A stretch of 64,000 nt of DNA. Source: Microbacterium sp. MYb54 (lineage in GTDB: Bacteria; Actinomycetota; Actinomycetes; Actinomycetales; Microbacteriaceae). How positions within the stretch are numbered: the first letter of the stretch is position 1; every line of letters starts with the position of its first letter. The notes below the pieces were generated by a model. That model was not told where the DNA came from, ran no database searches, and saw only the letters and a list, made by a program, of their open reading frames with translations. This document shows positions 8,722 through 17,659 of the stretch, in pieces. The stretch lies in contig NZ_PCPA01000009.1 in the NCBI RefSeq assembly GCF_002979515.1, forward strand, positions 109,858 through 173,857. The letters run 5' to 3'. The position numbers and the translations under genes were made by a program.

Positions 8722-9683
8722 GTCGTGCTCCAACGGTCGGTCAGCTTGAAGTACAGCCAGGAGAGGAGGGCGAGGACGATCGCGAGCAGCACAGAGACGG
8801 CCGTCGCCTCGCCGTAATCGCCGCCCAGGCTGTTGCGGAAGGCCTTGTCATAGATGTACAGCAGCACGGTCTTGGTCGCCCCGGCGGGCCCCCCACCGGT
8901 GAACAGGAACGGTTCGAGGAACACCTGCGCGGTGGCGATCACCTGCAGGATCAGCATGATGAAGAGGATGCCGCGCAGCTGCGGCAACGTGACGTGCCAG
9001 ACCTTCTTCCAGATCCCGGCGCCGTCGACCTCGGCGGCGTCGTACAGCTCGGGCGGTACGCCCAGGAGCGCGGCGAGGTAGATGATGATCGAACCGCCGG
9101 CTCCTGCCCACGTGGCCTCGAGCACGAGCGATGGCATCGCCTGCACGGCGTCCTGGATCCAGGGCTGCGGGGGGATGCCCACGAAGCCGAGCACGGTGTT
9201 GAACACACCGGAAGGATCAGCGCTGTAGAAGAACTTCCACAGCAGCACAGCCACGACCGGCGGAATCACGACAGGGAGGTAGGCGAGAGCGGAGTAGATG
9301 CCCTTGCCGCGGCGCACCTCGCTCATCAGCACGGCCATCAGCAGCGGCAGCGGGAACCCGAAGAGCAGGGCGAGCACGGCGAACCACAGCGTGTTGATCA
9401 CGGCACGTCCGAGCTCGGGGTCGCCGATCACAGCCAGGTAGTTGTCGAACCCGACCCACTCGGAGACGATCAGGTTGGTCTTCTGCAGGCTCATGATCAC
9501 GGACTGCACGATCGGCGACCACGAGAAGAACACGAACACGAACAGCATCGGGAGCACGAACAGGAGGTTCGCGACCCCGCCGCCGCGGTACCACGTGAGT
9601 GGCGAGCGGCGGCGGGTTCGGCGCACAGCGGGCGGCGGAGAGTCCTCCGCCGCCGCCCGCTGCTCGGAGAGCGTCATCGTCAT
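8718..9683 (-). CDS. Sugar ABC transporter permease (MalF type)
   Basis: The first permease of the importer, 321 residues with about six transmembrane segments and the EAA loop (YDAAEVDGAGIWKKVWHVTLP). An N-terminal cytoplasmic tail rich in Arg and Pro precedes the first helix. It lies 6 bp after the binding-protein gene and overlaps the next permease by 4 bp. A second in-frame ATG at 9677 is an alternative start. Family is certain; the sugar is inferred from the GH13 gene at the head of the operon. Confidence 0.9.
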   Translation of the reverse strand: MTMTLSEQRAAAEDSPPPAVRRTRRRSPLTWYRGGGVANLLFVLPMLFVFVFFSWSPIVQSVIMSLQKTNLIVSEWVGFDNYLAVIGDPELGRAVINTLWFAVLALLFGFPLPLLMAVLMSEVRRGKGIYSALAYLPVVIPPVVAVLLWKFFYSADPSGVFNTVLGFVGIPPQPWIQDAVQAMPSLVLEATWAGAGGSIIIYLAALLGVPPELYDAAEVDGAGIWKKVWHVTLPQLRGILFIMLILQVIATAQVFLEPFLFTGGGPAGATKTVLLYIYDKAFRNSLGGDYGEATAVSVLLAIVLALLSWLYFKLTDRWSTT

Positions 9684-9689
9684 GAAGCG

Positions 9690-11060
9690 TTACTCGTCGA
9701 GCTTCGCCTGCGCATCGGTCTGCACCTGAGCGAGGAGAGCGTCGATGTCGGCGTTCTGGTCGGTGAGCACCTTCTGCACGACGGTGTCGAGGAGGGCGTA
9801 GACCTCCTGCGTCTTCACCTTCGGCTCGCCCACCGGCGTCTGGTCCCAGATGCGGTCGCTGAACGGCGCCATCTGCTCGACCGGCACGTTGATGTAGTCG
9901 GCGATCCACTCCTGCGACTCGTCGTACAGCTCGCGGCTGAGCACCGGCAGCAGCGGCGTACCCACAGCCTGGCCTGACTCGTTCAGGGTCTTGGCGTCGA
10001 GCACCGCTGCATCTTTGTCCATCAGCTTCTGCATGTAGTACCAGTCGATCCAGGTCACCGCGGCGTCCTTGGTCGCGTCGTCGACAGTCGGGCTGATCAC
10101 CGCGATGTCGCCGCCACCGAGAGTGCCGGGGTCGTTGCCCTCCATCGGCACGACCGTCATGCCGTAGATCTCCGAGTCCATGCCGAAGTCGCGCACGAGC
10201 GCGGTGTAGATGTCGGAGCCCGAGGTGTACATCCCGATGTTGCCGGCCGCGAACTCCTGGTTGATCGTCCCCCAGTCGAGGTCGACCTTCGACCCGAAGG
10301 CGTTGTCCTCCCACTTCACGTCGTGCAGGAACTGCAGCGCCGCCTTGGTGGCGTCGTTGTCGATCGTCGACTCCGCCGATCCATCGCCGGCATCCGTCTG
10401 CGTGCGGCCGCCGCGGGCCACGGTCTGCGAGGTCAGCTGCCACCCGCCGGTGTTGTTGATCGCCATCTGCGCGTATCCGGCCTTGCCCGTGGCGTCCGTG
10501 ATCTTCTTCGCGGCTTCGCGGATCTCATCCCACGTCTCCGGCGGGTTGTCGGGGTCGAGCCCGGCCTGCTCGAACAGGTCGCGGTTGTAGTGCAGTGCGG
10601 CCGCATACGCCTGCCTCGGGAAGCCGTAGATCTTGCCGTCGGCGCCGGTGACACCGTCGAGGATGATCGGGTTGAACTTGTCGGTGTATCCGAGCTTCTC
10701 GATCGCGTCGGTCACATCCGTCAGCTGGCCGTTCTCGAGCAGCGTCTTGGAATCGGTGAACGGCACCGTGAACACGTCGGGCAGGCTTCCCCCGGCGAGC
10801 TGCACGGCGAAGGTCGGGCCTTCCCACTCGTACTCGACCCCGATGATGTCGATGTCGGGGTGTTCCTTCTCGAACTGCTTCTCCTGGGCGGCGAACGCAT
10901 CGTACGCGGCAGCGTCCGCTCCCGGCGGGAACGTCGCGACGCGCAGCTCGAGCTTGCCGTCGGCGTTGTCGCCATCGCCGCTCGACGTGCATCCGGCGAG
11001 GGCGCCGACCGTCGCGAGCACGGCGATGCCGGCGACCATGGCCTTCGTTGGTGACTTCAT
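9690..11060 (-). CDS. Extracellular sugar-binding lipoprotein of an ABC importer
   Basis: A 456-residue family 1 solute-binding protein. It starts MKSPTKAMVAGIAVLATVGA followed by the lipobox LAGC, so it should be a lipoprotein held on the outer face of the membrane. The start at 11060 has AAGGA six bases upstream; the open frame extends further but without signal-like sequence. The periplasmic-binding fold continues with motifs such as YGFPRQAYAAALHYNRDLFE. It delivers oligosaccharides to the two permeases immediately downstream. Confidence 0.92.
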   Translation of the reverse strand: MKSPTKAMVAGIAVLATVGALAGCTSSGDGDNADGKLELRVATFPPGADAAAYDAFAAQEKQFEKEHPDIDIIGVEYEWEGPTFAVQLAGGSLPDVFTVPFTDSKTLLENGQLTDVTDAIEKLGYTDKFNPIILDGVTGADGKIYGFPRQAYAAALHYNRDLFEQAGLDPDNPPETWDEIREAAKKITDATGKAGYAQMAINNTGGWQLTSQTVARGGRTQTDAGDGSAESTIDNDATKAALQFLHDVKWEDNAFGSKVDLDWGTINQEFAAGNIGMYTSGSDIYTALVRDFGMDSEIYGMTVVPMEGNDPGTLGGGDIAVISPTVDDATKDAAVTWIDWYYMQKLMDKDAAVLDAKTLNESGQAVGTPLLPVLSRELYDESQEWIADYINVPVEQMAPFSDRIWDQTPVGEPKVKTQEVYALLDTVVQKVLTDQNADIDALLAQVQTDAQAKLDE

Positions 11061-11100
11061 TGTCTGTCCTTCCATGTGGTGCTGATCGGGTGGTGCAGGG

Positions 11101-12792
11101 TTACTTCGGCGCTCGGGAAGAGCGCTCGGGAACGGCTCGGAGCGAGAGCCAGGCTGTGGAGTCCGGGGGCAGCAGTGCGTCCAGAGGAGCGCTGGCGAGA
11201 AGCACCTCGTGGTGTGCCGGCAACGGCACCGGCACGGCTCCGAGGTTGGTGATGCTGAGGGTGCCGTCGCCCCGACGGAAGGCGAGCACATCGGCGCCGA
11301 GCTCCAGCCACTCGAGGTCGCTGCCGGCGAGATCGTCGACACGGCGGCGCAGCGCGATCGCTGCGCGGTAGAGGTTCAGGGTCGAATCGGGGTCCGCATC
11401 CTGCGCTTCCACCGTGAGCCCGGCCCACCCCTCCGGCTGCGGAAGCCACGGGTCGCCTCCGAAGCCGTAAGGGGTGGATGCTCCGGCCCACGGCAGCGGC
11501 ACCCGGCATCCGTCCCTCCCCGGATCGACCCCGCCGGAGCGGAAGTGCATGGGGTCCTCGATCGCATCGAGGGGCAGCTCCACCTCGGGAAGCCCGAGCT
11601 CGTCGCCCTGATAGATGTAGAGGCTTCCCGGCAGCGCAGCCACGAGCAGTGCCGCGGCGCGGGCTCGCTGCGCTCCTCGCGCCGCATCGGTAGGGGTGCC
11701 GAACCGCTTTCGCTCGAACGCGAACGAGGAGTCGGCCTGTCCGTATCGCGTGACCGGTCTGGTGATGTCGTGATTCGAGAGCACCCACGTCGCGGGAGCG
11801 CCGACGGGCTCGTGTTCCGCGAGCGTGCGGGTGATGGATTCGCGCATCGCGCGCGCACTCCACGGCTGCGTCATGAACCCGAAGTTGAACGCGGTGTGCA
11901 TCTCGCCAGGGCGCAGGTAGCGGGCGAAGCGCTCGGCGTCATCGAGCCACACCTCACCGACGAGCACCCGCTCGCCGTCGTACTCGTCGGCGACGGCCCG
12001 CCAGCCGCGGTAGATGTCGTGCAGCTCGTCGCGGTCGATATGGGGATGCCCGGCGGTCGGAGCAGAGCCGGGCGGGAGGTCGGGCAGCGTCCGATCCTTG
12101 ACCGGAAGCGCCGCGGAGTCGATGCGCACGCCCGCGACCCCGCGGTCGAACCAGAAGCGGAGGACGTCTTCGTGCTCGCGACGAACGTCGGGGTGGTTCC
12201 AGTTCAGGTCCGGCTGCTCAGGGGTGAACAGATGCAGATACCACTCGCCGTCGGTGCCGTCCGGGTTCTGCGTGCGCGACCACGTCTCGCCCTGGAAACT
12301 CGACACCCAGTTCGTCGGGATGCCGTCGCCGTGCTCACCACGGCCGGGGTGGAACCAGAAGCGCTCGCGTTCAGCACTGCCGGGGCCTGCTGCGAGCGCC
12401 TGCTGGAACCATTCGTGCTGATCCGAGATGTGGTTGGGGACGATGTCGACGATGGTGCGGATGCCGAGTTCGAGGGCTTCGACGATCAGCTGCTCTGCCT
12501 CCGCGAGCGTGCCGAACCTCGGGTCGATCTGCCGGTAGTCCTGCACGTCGTAGCCGCCATCGGCGAGCGGGCTCTGATACCAGGGCGTGAACCAGAGCGC
12601 ATCGACGCCGAGGCTCTTCAGGTACGGGAGCCGCGAACGCACACCCGCGAGGTCGCCGGTGCCATCGCCGTCGCCATCCGCGAAGCTGCGCACGTACACC
12701 TGGTAGATGACGGCCGTGCGCCACCACCCCTCGCCCGCAGGCATGGTCAGGGCACGGGCGGGTGCCGCGCTTCGCAGAACTTCAGTGTCCAC
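11101..12792 (-). CDS. GH13 alpha-glucosidase / alpha-amylase-family hydrolase
   Basis: A 563-residue GH13 enzyme (alpha-glucosidase or oligo-1,6-glucosidase type). The family catalytic triad is visible: Asp225 in GVRIDSA, Glu280 in VGEVW and Asp342 in LSNHD. The opening motif is AVIYQVYVRSFADGDGDG. The start is taken as GTG at 12792 because GAGGAG lies just upstream; the longer frame from 12852 would cross the promoter. No signal peptide is seen, so it should hydrolyse imported alpha-glucosides in the cytoplasm. It heads the operon GH13, binding protein, two permeases. Confidence 0.92.
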   Translation of the reverse strand: MDTEVLRSAAPARALTMPAGEGWWRTAVIYQVYVRSFADGDGDGTGDLAGVRSRLPYLKSLGVDALWFTPWYQSPLADGGYDVQDYRQIDPRFGTLAEAEQLIVEALELGIRTIVDIVPNHISDQHEWFQQALAAGPGSAERERFWFHPGRGEHGDGIPTNWVSSFQGETWSRTQNPDGTDGEWYLHLFTPEQPDLNWNHPDVRREHEDVLRFWFDRGVAGVRIDSAALPVKDRTLPDLPPGSAPTAGHPHIDRDELHDIYRGWRAVADEYDGERVLVGEVWLDDAERFARYLRPGEMHTAFNFGFMTQPWSARAMRESITRTLAEHEPVGAPATWVLSNHDITRPVTRYGQADSSFAFERKRFGTPTDAARGAQRARAAALLVAALPGSLYIYQGDELGLPEVELPLDAIEDPMHFRSGGVDPGRDGCRVPLPWAGASTPYGFGGDPWLPQPEGWAGLTVEAQDADPDSTLNLYRAAIALRRRVDDLAGSDLEWLELGADVLAFRRGDGTLSITNLGAVPVPLPAHHEVLLASAPLDALLPPDSTAWLSLRAVPERSSRAPK

Positions 12793-12823
12793 GGAACTCC
12801 TCGTCGTCGATGGCGATGAGTCG

Positions 12824-12857
12824 AATGTAGCTTTTCCGCGCACATCGCGCAAGAACT
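12824..12857 (-). promoter_or_regulatory. Promoter of the alpha-glucoside operon with a LacI half-site
   Basis: On the minus strand TTGCGC (12847-12852) and TACATT (12824-12829) are 17 bp apart. The -35 box overlaps GCAAGAACT (plus strand 12849-12857). The same nonamer occurs on the minus strand at 13953-13961, upstream of the LacI gene. This suggests one repressor acts on both its own gene and the transport operon. Confidence 0.45.
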
Positions 12858-12901
12858 AAACAAGATGTTGGAATTTTGCGATCATTTGCGGGCATGCGAA
12901 A

Positions 12902-12921
12902 GGCCGGCCACCGGGCCGGTG
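12902..12921 (-). terminator. Weak hairpin after the LacI gene
   Basis: CCGGCC (12904-12909) pairs with GGCCGG (12914-12919) around a 4-base loop, just past the LacI stop codon. There is no T-tract, so it may only slow or protect the transcript end. Confidence 0.4.
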
Positions 12922-12931
12922 CGGCGTGGGA

Positions 12932-13936
12932 TCAGCTCAGCGGCCCCGTGGAGGCCCGCAGCACCAATTCAGGCTCGAACAGCAACTCATCGCTCGGCTG
13001 AGAGGTGCCGGCGATCTGCGCGAGCAGCAGGGCTATCACGGCTCGCCCCATCGACTCGATCGGCTGCCGGACCGTCGTCAAGGGCGGCTCGGTGCAGCTC
13101 ATCAGCGCCGAGTCGTCGAACCCGACGATGCTCACATCTCCCGGCACCGACAGACCGGCCCGGCGAGCCGCACGCACGGCGCCGAGGGCCATCGGATCAC
13201 TGGCGCACACGATCGCCGTCGCCCCGGCCGCGAAGAGGCGCGAGGCCCCCGCCTGCCCCGACTCGAGCGAGTACATGCCACGCACCACGAGGTCGTCGGA
13301 CAACGGCGCGCCGAGCGACGCGAGCAGACGGCGAGCTGACTCGAGTTTGCGGCGCGAGGGAACGTGATCCTCCGGGCCGAGCAGCAGACCGATCCGGCGA
13401 TGCCCCAGCTGGTGCACGTGCAGCACCGCCTGCTCCGCGGCGGCGGCGTCGTCGGTCGACACCGTCGCGAAATGGAGCTCCGGCACGCGGGCGTTGACGA
13501 GCACGGTCGGCAGATTCACCTGGCGCAGCCGCTCATAGTGCTGATGCGCGGCATCGGCCTGCGTGTAGTTCCCACCGAGGAAAATGACGCCGGACACCTG
13601 CTGAGCGAGGAGTAGGTCCACGTAATCCGACTCCGTCACTCCCCCTGCGTTCTGGGTGCACAGCAGCGGCGTGTACCCGTTCTGGGTGAGCGCACCGCCG
13701 ACGATCTCGGCGAACGCGGGGAAGATCGGGTTCTGCAGCTCCGGGAGCACGAGTCCGACGAGGCGGGCGCGCTCACCCCGCAGCTTGGTCGGACGCTCGT
13801 AGCCGAGCACGTCGAGCGCGGTGAGGACCGCCTGCCGCGTGGCCACGGAGACACCGGGCTTCTCATTGAGCACACGGCTGACCGTCGCCTCACTCACACC
13901 GACCTTGCGGGCCACCTCTGCCAGTCGTTTCGACAT
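12932..13936 (-). CDS. LacI-family transcriptional regulator
   Basis: A 334-residue LacI/GalR repressor. The start at 13936 gives MSKRLAEVARKVGVSEATVS, the usual N-terminal helix-turn-helix; the open frame to 13969 only adds sequence from the operator region. A hinge helix and a periplasmic-binding-like sensor domain follow, with AIVCASDPMALGAVRAA and DVSIVGFDDSALMS. It lies just upstream of, and codirectional with, the alpha-glucoside operon and is its probable regulator. Confidence 0.92.
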   Translation of the reverse strand: MSKRLAEVARKVGVSEATVSRVLNEKPGVSVATRQAVLTALDVLGYERPTKLRGERARLVGLVLPELQNPIFPAFAEIVGGALTQNGYTPLLCTQNAGGVTESDYVDLLLAQQVSGVIFLGGNYTQADAAHQHYERLRQVNLPTVLVNARVPELHFATVSTDDAAAAEQAVLHVHQLGHRRIGLLLGPEDHVPSRRKLESARRLLASLGAPLSDDLVVRGMYSLESGQAGASRLFAAGATAIVCASDPMALGAVRAARRAGLSVPGDVSIVGFDDSALMSCTEPPLTTVRQPIESMGRAVIALLLAQIAGTSQPSDELLFEPELVLRASTGPLS

Positions 13937-13949
13937 GGAGTCAGTGTAC

Positions 13950-13961
13950 GCAAGTTCTTGC
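13950..13961. promoter_or_regulatory. Palindromic operator candidate upstream of the LacI gene
   Basis: GCAAG-TT-CTTGC (13950-13961) is a short palindrome of the kind bound by LacI-family dimers, 14 bp upstream of the LacI start codon. Its half reappears as GCAAGAACT in the operon promoter near 12850. Autoregulation is inferred. Confidence 0.5.
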
Positions 13962-13991
13962 AAGAGCACGCAAGCAGTTTGCGTGCTCTTG
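13961..13991. terminator. Hairpin between the LCP and LacI genes
   Basis: A perfect 13-bp stem, 13961-13973 with 13979-13991 (CAAGAGCACGCAA and its complement), closes a 5-base loop. It lies 9 bp after the LCP stop codon and is most simply that gene's terminator. It abuts the LacI operator palindrome and so may have both roles. Confidence 0.6.
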
Positions 13992-13999
13992 TGAGGGAC

Positions 14000-15241
14000 T
14001 CAGCGGACGTTGCCGTTGGAGCAGGTCTGCTGAGCGGCCGAGTTGCCCTTGATCGAGTCGGGGAGAGCCACCACGTTGTCCGGAGTCGCCGCGGGATCCG
14101 GAGTCGCTGCCGGGTCCTCGACAGGCGCCGTCGGCTCCTGCACGACGACACCGTCGTTGTTGTTGTTCTCATGCGTGATCTGCAACTGCGCATTGGCCTC
14201 GAGCGCATCCCACAGCGCCGAGGCGGCGGTGTAGTTGGGAACGACCTTGTTCGGGTCGGCGGAGTCCGCCCCGTTCGGGTACTGCACGAAGACGATGTCC
14301 TCGAACGGCACCGACTTGACCGCGAGAGCGATCTGGACGAGCGTCATCGGGTTCGTGAGCGACTCGCTCGGCTCGAGGTTCTGGATGGCGGTGTTCGCGA
14401 GCTTCAGCATCACGGGAACGTTGCCGAGCACTTCGCCGCTGATCATCTTGCGCGCGAGGCTCGACATGTACTGCTGCTGGTTTCCGATGCGGCCGAGGTC
14501 GCTGCCGTCGCCGACTCCGTGTCGCGTGCGCAGGAACTGGAGCGCCTGGAGCCCCTCGATCGTGTGCGTGCCCGCGGGCATGTCGAGACCCGTGTAACGG
14601 TCCTTGATCGGATTGGCGAGGCAGACGTCGACTCCACCGATCGCATTGGTGATCTCGATCACACCACCGAAGGTGACGCCCGCCGCGAACTGGATCTCCT
14701 GGTCGGTGAGTTCGGAGATGGTCTTCACGACGCAGTTCAGGCCGCCGTCCGTGTAGGCCGTGTTGAGCGGCTGCTTGCTCATCGCGGAGGTGGCGTTGCC
14801 GTTCTTGTCCGTGCAGGACGGGATCGGGACCATGAGGTCGCGCGGGAAGCTGACGACCGTGATGCGGCGCGGCTCCTGCGAGACGTGGACCAGCAGGTTC
14901 ACGTCGTTGAGCGTTCCCTCGGCATCCGCGCCGGTGCATCGCGCCCCGAAGAGATCCTTGTACTTCTCTTCGCAGGTGTCGACCCCGGTGAGCACCATGT
15001 TGAAGCCGCCCTCGTACTCGCCGATGTCCGGCGGGATGGGGTCCTGGCCCTCGATCTCGACGGCGTTCGCAGAGACGGTGCTCGAGAGGTCGTAGAACAC
15101 GTAGGCACCGACACCGAGACCGCTCACGAGCACGACCGCGAGGCCGATGGCGATGAACTTCAGCAGCTGGCCGAGCGTGCCAGGAGTGCCCAGCTGACCG
15201 TGGCGCGCGATCGTGTGACGGCGTCGGGTGTTCTGGCTCAC
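14000..15241 (-). CDS. LytR-CpsA-Psr (LCP) family cell-wall ligase
   Basis: A 413-residue membrane-anchored LCP protein. After a short basic cytoplasmic tail, one helix (about residues 27-50) anchors an extracellular domain. That domain has the LCP signatures LVHVSQEPRRITVVSFPRDL, with the catalytic-type Arg residues, and FLRTRHGVGDGSDLGRIGNQ. Such proteins transfer wall polymers such as teichoic-type glycopolymers or capsule from undecaprenyl carriers to peptidoglycan. The C-terminus (about 360-413) is a low-complexity Pro/Ala/Thr tail ending with a lone cysteine. GTG start with AAAGGA upstream. Confidence 0.92.
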   Translation of the reverse strand: MSQNTRRRHTIARHGQLGTPGTLGQLLKFIAIGLAVVLVSGLGVGAYVFYDLSSTVSANAVEIEGQDPIPPDIGEYEGGFNMVLTGVDTCEEKYKDLFGARCTGADAEGTLNDVNLLVHVSQEPRRITVVSFPRDLMVPIPSCTDKNGNATSAMSKQPLNTAYTDGGLNCVVKTISELTDQEIQFAAGVTFGGVIEITNAIGGVDVCLANPIKDRYTGLDMPAGTHTIEGLQALQFLRTRHGVGDGSDLGRIGNQQQYMSSLARKMISGEVLGNVPVMLKLANTAIQNLEPSESLTNPMTLVQIALAVKSVPFEDIVFVQYPNGADSADPNKVVPNYTAASALWDALEANAQLQITHENNNNDGVVVQEPTAPVEDPAATPDPAATPDNVVALPDSIKGNSAAQQTCSNGNVR

Positions 15242-15291
15242 TCGGGTCCTTTCGGATTCAGCGCTGGCGTCGAGACACCGTGCTCAAAATG

Positions 15292-15376
15292 CGGAGGGTG
15301 TGGGATTCGAACCCACGAGACATCTCTGCCCACTGGTTTTCAAGACCAGCTCCATCGGCCGCTCGGACAACCCTCC
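15292..15376 (-). tRNA. tRNA-Ser (anticodon TGA)
   Basis: An 85-nt class II tRNA on the minus strand. The acceptor GGAGGGT pairs with ACCCTCC, the anticodon stem CTGGT/ACCAG encloses CTTGAAA giving anticodon TGA, a long variable arm is present, and the T loop is TTCGAAT. CCA is not encoded. It lies next to serS (16237-17553), the enzyme that charges it, with the HAD gene between. Confidence 0.97.
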
Positions 15377-15418
15377 CGACAGACGCTTCTGTCGACCAGG
15401 CGTGAGTCTAGCCGAGTT

Positions 15419-16240
15419 CTATTCTCCTGCGCTGACCTGGGCGGGGGCTGGTAGCGTGTCGAGCGCCCGCGCGAGGCCCCCGTCGGCGACGTCGGCCGTG
15501 ACCTCTCCGGCGGCATCCTTCACTACGTCAGGGGCCTGCCCCATCGCCACGGCCCGCCCACCGAGCGCTCGCGCCCAGCCGAACATGCCGATGTCGTTGC
15601 GTCCGTCCCCTGCGACGAGGATGCGACCTTCATCGAGGCCCAACTCGGTGCGCACCTGCTCGAGCGCCGTGCCCTTGTCGACACCCTGCGGGGCGATGTC
15701 CAGCCACGCCGTCCAGCCGATCGCATAAGAGACCTCGTTGAGGCCGGCATCCGCCACCAGGCGGTGGAAGTCGTCTTCGTCGTGGCCGGGAGAGACGACC
15801 ACGATGCGCGAGACGGGCAGCGCGCCGAGCTCGGCGAAGTCGACCTGCCGGCCCCCGTCGAGCGTCCAGTCGTCGAGCTGCTCGGTGAACAGCCGCTGTC
15901 CCGAGGCGAGCTCGACCATGTACCTGGCGTCCGGCAGCCGGTCGCGCAGCAGAGCGAGAACGGGAGTCGGATCGAACGTCTCGACGTTCCAGCGCTCCCA
16001 GTCATCGCCTGAACGACGCATCGTCACGGCACCGTTGGAGCACACCACGTAGTCGGCAGTCAGGCCGAGCTCCTCGACGTAGCGTCGAGTGGCCATCCAG
16101 CTGCGGCCGGTCGCGATGGTGACCACATGCCCGGCATCGCGCACCCGGGCGATGGAGGCGGGCACGCCGGGACTCATGGTCTCGTCCTGCAGCAGGATCG
16201 TCCCATCGACGTCGAGGCCGACCAGCCAGGGCCCCGTCAT
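15419..16240 (-). CDS. HAD-superfamily (Cof-type) phosphatase
   Basis: A 273-residue haloacid-dehalogenase-type hydrolase with motif [10 protein letters not shown] near residue 8 (both nucleophile-type Asp present), motif [10 protein letters not shown] and the C-terminal metal loop [15 protein letters not shown]. The size and cap arrangement fit Cof/YidA-like sugar-phosphate or FMN phosphatases; the substrate cannot be told. Its ATG overlaps the serS stop as ATGA, so the two are translationally coupled. Confidence 0.88.
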   Translation of the reverse strand: MTGPWLVGLDVDGTILLQDETMSPGVPASIARVRDAGHVVTIATGRSWMATRRYVEELGLTADYVVCSNGAVTMRRSGDDWERWNVETFDPTPVLALLRDRLPDARYMVELASGQRLFTEQLDDWTLDGGRQVDFAELGALPVSRIVVVSPGHDEDDFHRLVADAGLNEVSYAIGWTAWLDIAPQGVDKGTALEQVRTELGLDEGRILVAGDGRNDIGMFGWARALGGRAVAMGQAPDVVKDAAGEVTADVADGGLARALDTLPAPAQVSAGE

Positions 16241-17553
16241 CGGATGGCCCGCCCCTGGGCGAGTGGTTCGATCACTTCGAGGCCGCCGAGATAGGGGCGC
16301 AGCACCTCGGGAACGCGCACGGAGCCGTCGGCCTGCTGGTGAGTCTCGAGAAGGGCGACGATCCAGCGCGTGGTGGCGAGCGTGCCGTTCAACGTGGCGA
16401 CATGCTGCGTCTTCGCCGTCACCTGCGCCGTGGCATCGGCCGTGTCGACCACCGGGCGGTACCGCACATCGAGACGGCGTGCTTGATATGTCGTGCAGTT
16501 CGAGGTCGAGGTGAGCTCGCGGAACGCGCCCTGGGTGGGCACCCAGGCCTCGATGTCGTACTTGCGGGCGGCGCTCGAGCCGAGATCCCCCGCCGCGACG
16601 TCGATCACGCGGTAGGCGAGGCCGAGCGAGGTGAGCATCTCCTCCTGCAGCGCGACGAGGCGCAGGTGCTCTGCCTCGGCCTCCTCCGCCGTCGTGTAGA
16701 CGAACATCTCGAGCTTGTTGAACTGGTGCACCCGGATGATGCCGCGGGTGTCCTTGCCGTGCGATCCGGCTTCGCGGCGGTAGCAGGTCGACCAGCCCGC
16801 GTAACGGAGGGCGCCGTCTGCGAGGTCGACGATCTCGTCTTTGTGGTACCCGGCGAGCGCGACCTCGCTGGTGCCGACGAGGTAGAGATCGTCGTCCTTG
16901 TCGAGGTGGTAGACCTCATCGGCGTGCTCGCCGAGGAAGCCGGTGCCCTGCATGATCTCGGGACGCACGAGGGTCGGGGTGATCAGCGGCACGAAGCCGT
17001 TCTGCAGCGCCTTGTCGAGCGCGAGGTTCATCAGCGCGATCTCGAGGCGGGCGCCGATCCCCCGAAGGAAGTAGAAGCGTGCACCCGAGACCTTGGCGCC
17101 GCGCTCCATGTCGATCGCCCCGAGGAGCTCGCCGAGTTCGAGGTGATCCTTCGGCTCGAACTCGAAGGCGGGCACGTCGCCGACGCGGCGCAGCTCGACG
17201 AAGTCCGCCTCGCCGCCGGCCGGGACGCCGTCGATCACGATGTTCTCGATCCGCGCGAGGGCAGAGGCTGCCACCTCCGCAGCCTCGTTCGCGGCGTGCT
17301 GCGCCTGCTTGACACGCTCGGCGAGATCCTTCGCCTGCGCGACGAGCGCGGCCTTCTCGTCTTTGGGCGCCTTCGCGACCTGCTTGCCGAAGGCGTTCTG
17401 CTCGGCGCGCAGCTCCTCGAAAGCGGAGAGCGCGGCCCTGCGCGATCGATCTGCCTCGACTGCGACGTCGACGGTGCTCTGGTCGTTTCCACGAGCAGCC
17501 TGCGAACGGCGGACGATCTCCGGATTGTCGCGGAGGAATGCGAGGTCGATCAT
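16237..17553 (-). CDS. serS: Seryl-tRNA synthetase
   Basis: A 438-residue class II aminoacyl-tRNA synthetase that charges tRNA-Ser. Residues about 1-105 form the long antiparallel coiled-coil arm that grips the tRNA-Ser variable arm ([20 protein letters not shown] region). The catalytic core follows, with motif 2 [20 protein letters not shown] and motif 3 [15 protein letters not shown]. Length is normal. It heads a two-gene unit with the HAD phosphatase. Confidence 0.97.
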   Translation of the reverse strand: MIDLAFLRDNPEIVRRSQAARGNDQSTVDVAVEADRSRRAALSAFEELRAEQNAFGKQVAKAPKDEKAALVAQAKDLAERVKQAQHAANEAAEVAASALARIENIVIDGVPAGGEADFVELRRVGDVPAFEFEPKDHLELGELLGAIDMERGAKVSGARFYFLRGIGARLEIALMNLALDKALQNGFVPLITPTLVRPEIMQGTGFLGEHADEVYHLDKDDDLYLVGTSEVALAGYHKDEIVDLADGALRYAGWSTCYRREAGSHGKDTRGIIRVHQFNKLEMFVYTTAEEAEAEHLRLVALQEEMLTSLGLAYRVIDVAAGDLGSSAARKYDIEAWVPTQGAFRELTSTSNCTTYQARRLDVRYRPVVDTADATAQVTAKTQHVATLNGTLATTRWIVALLETHQQADGSVRVPEVLRPYLGGLEVIEPLAQGRAIR

Positions 17554-17659
17554 TCACCAAGTCTACGGGGAACGCCCCACGGCGCCGGATGTCGCACTCG
17601 CCCGGAGCGACCCGCTCCAGGTCGCCGATCCCGGGCGCATCGAGGAATAGAGTAGCGCC

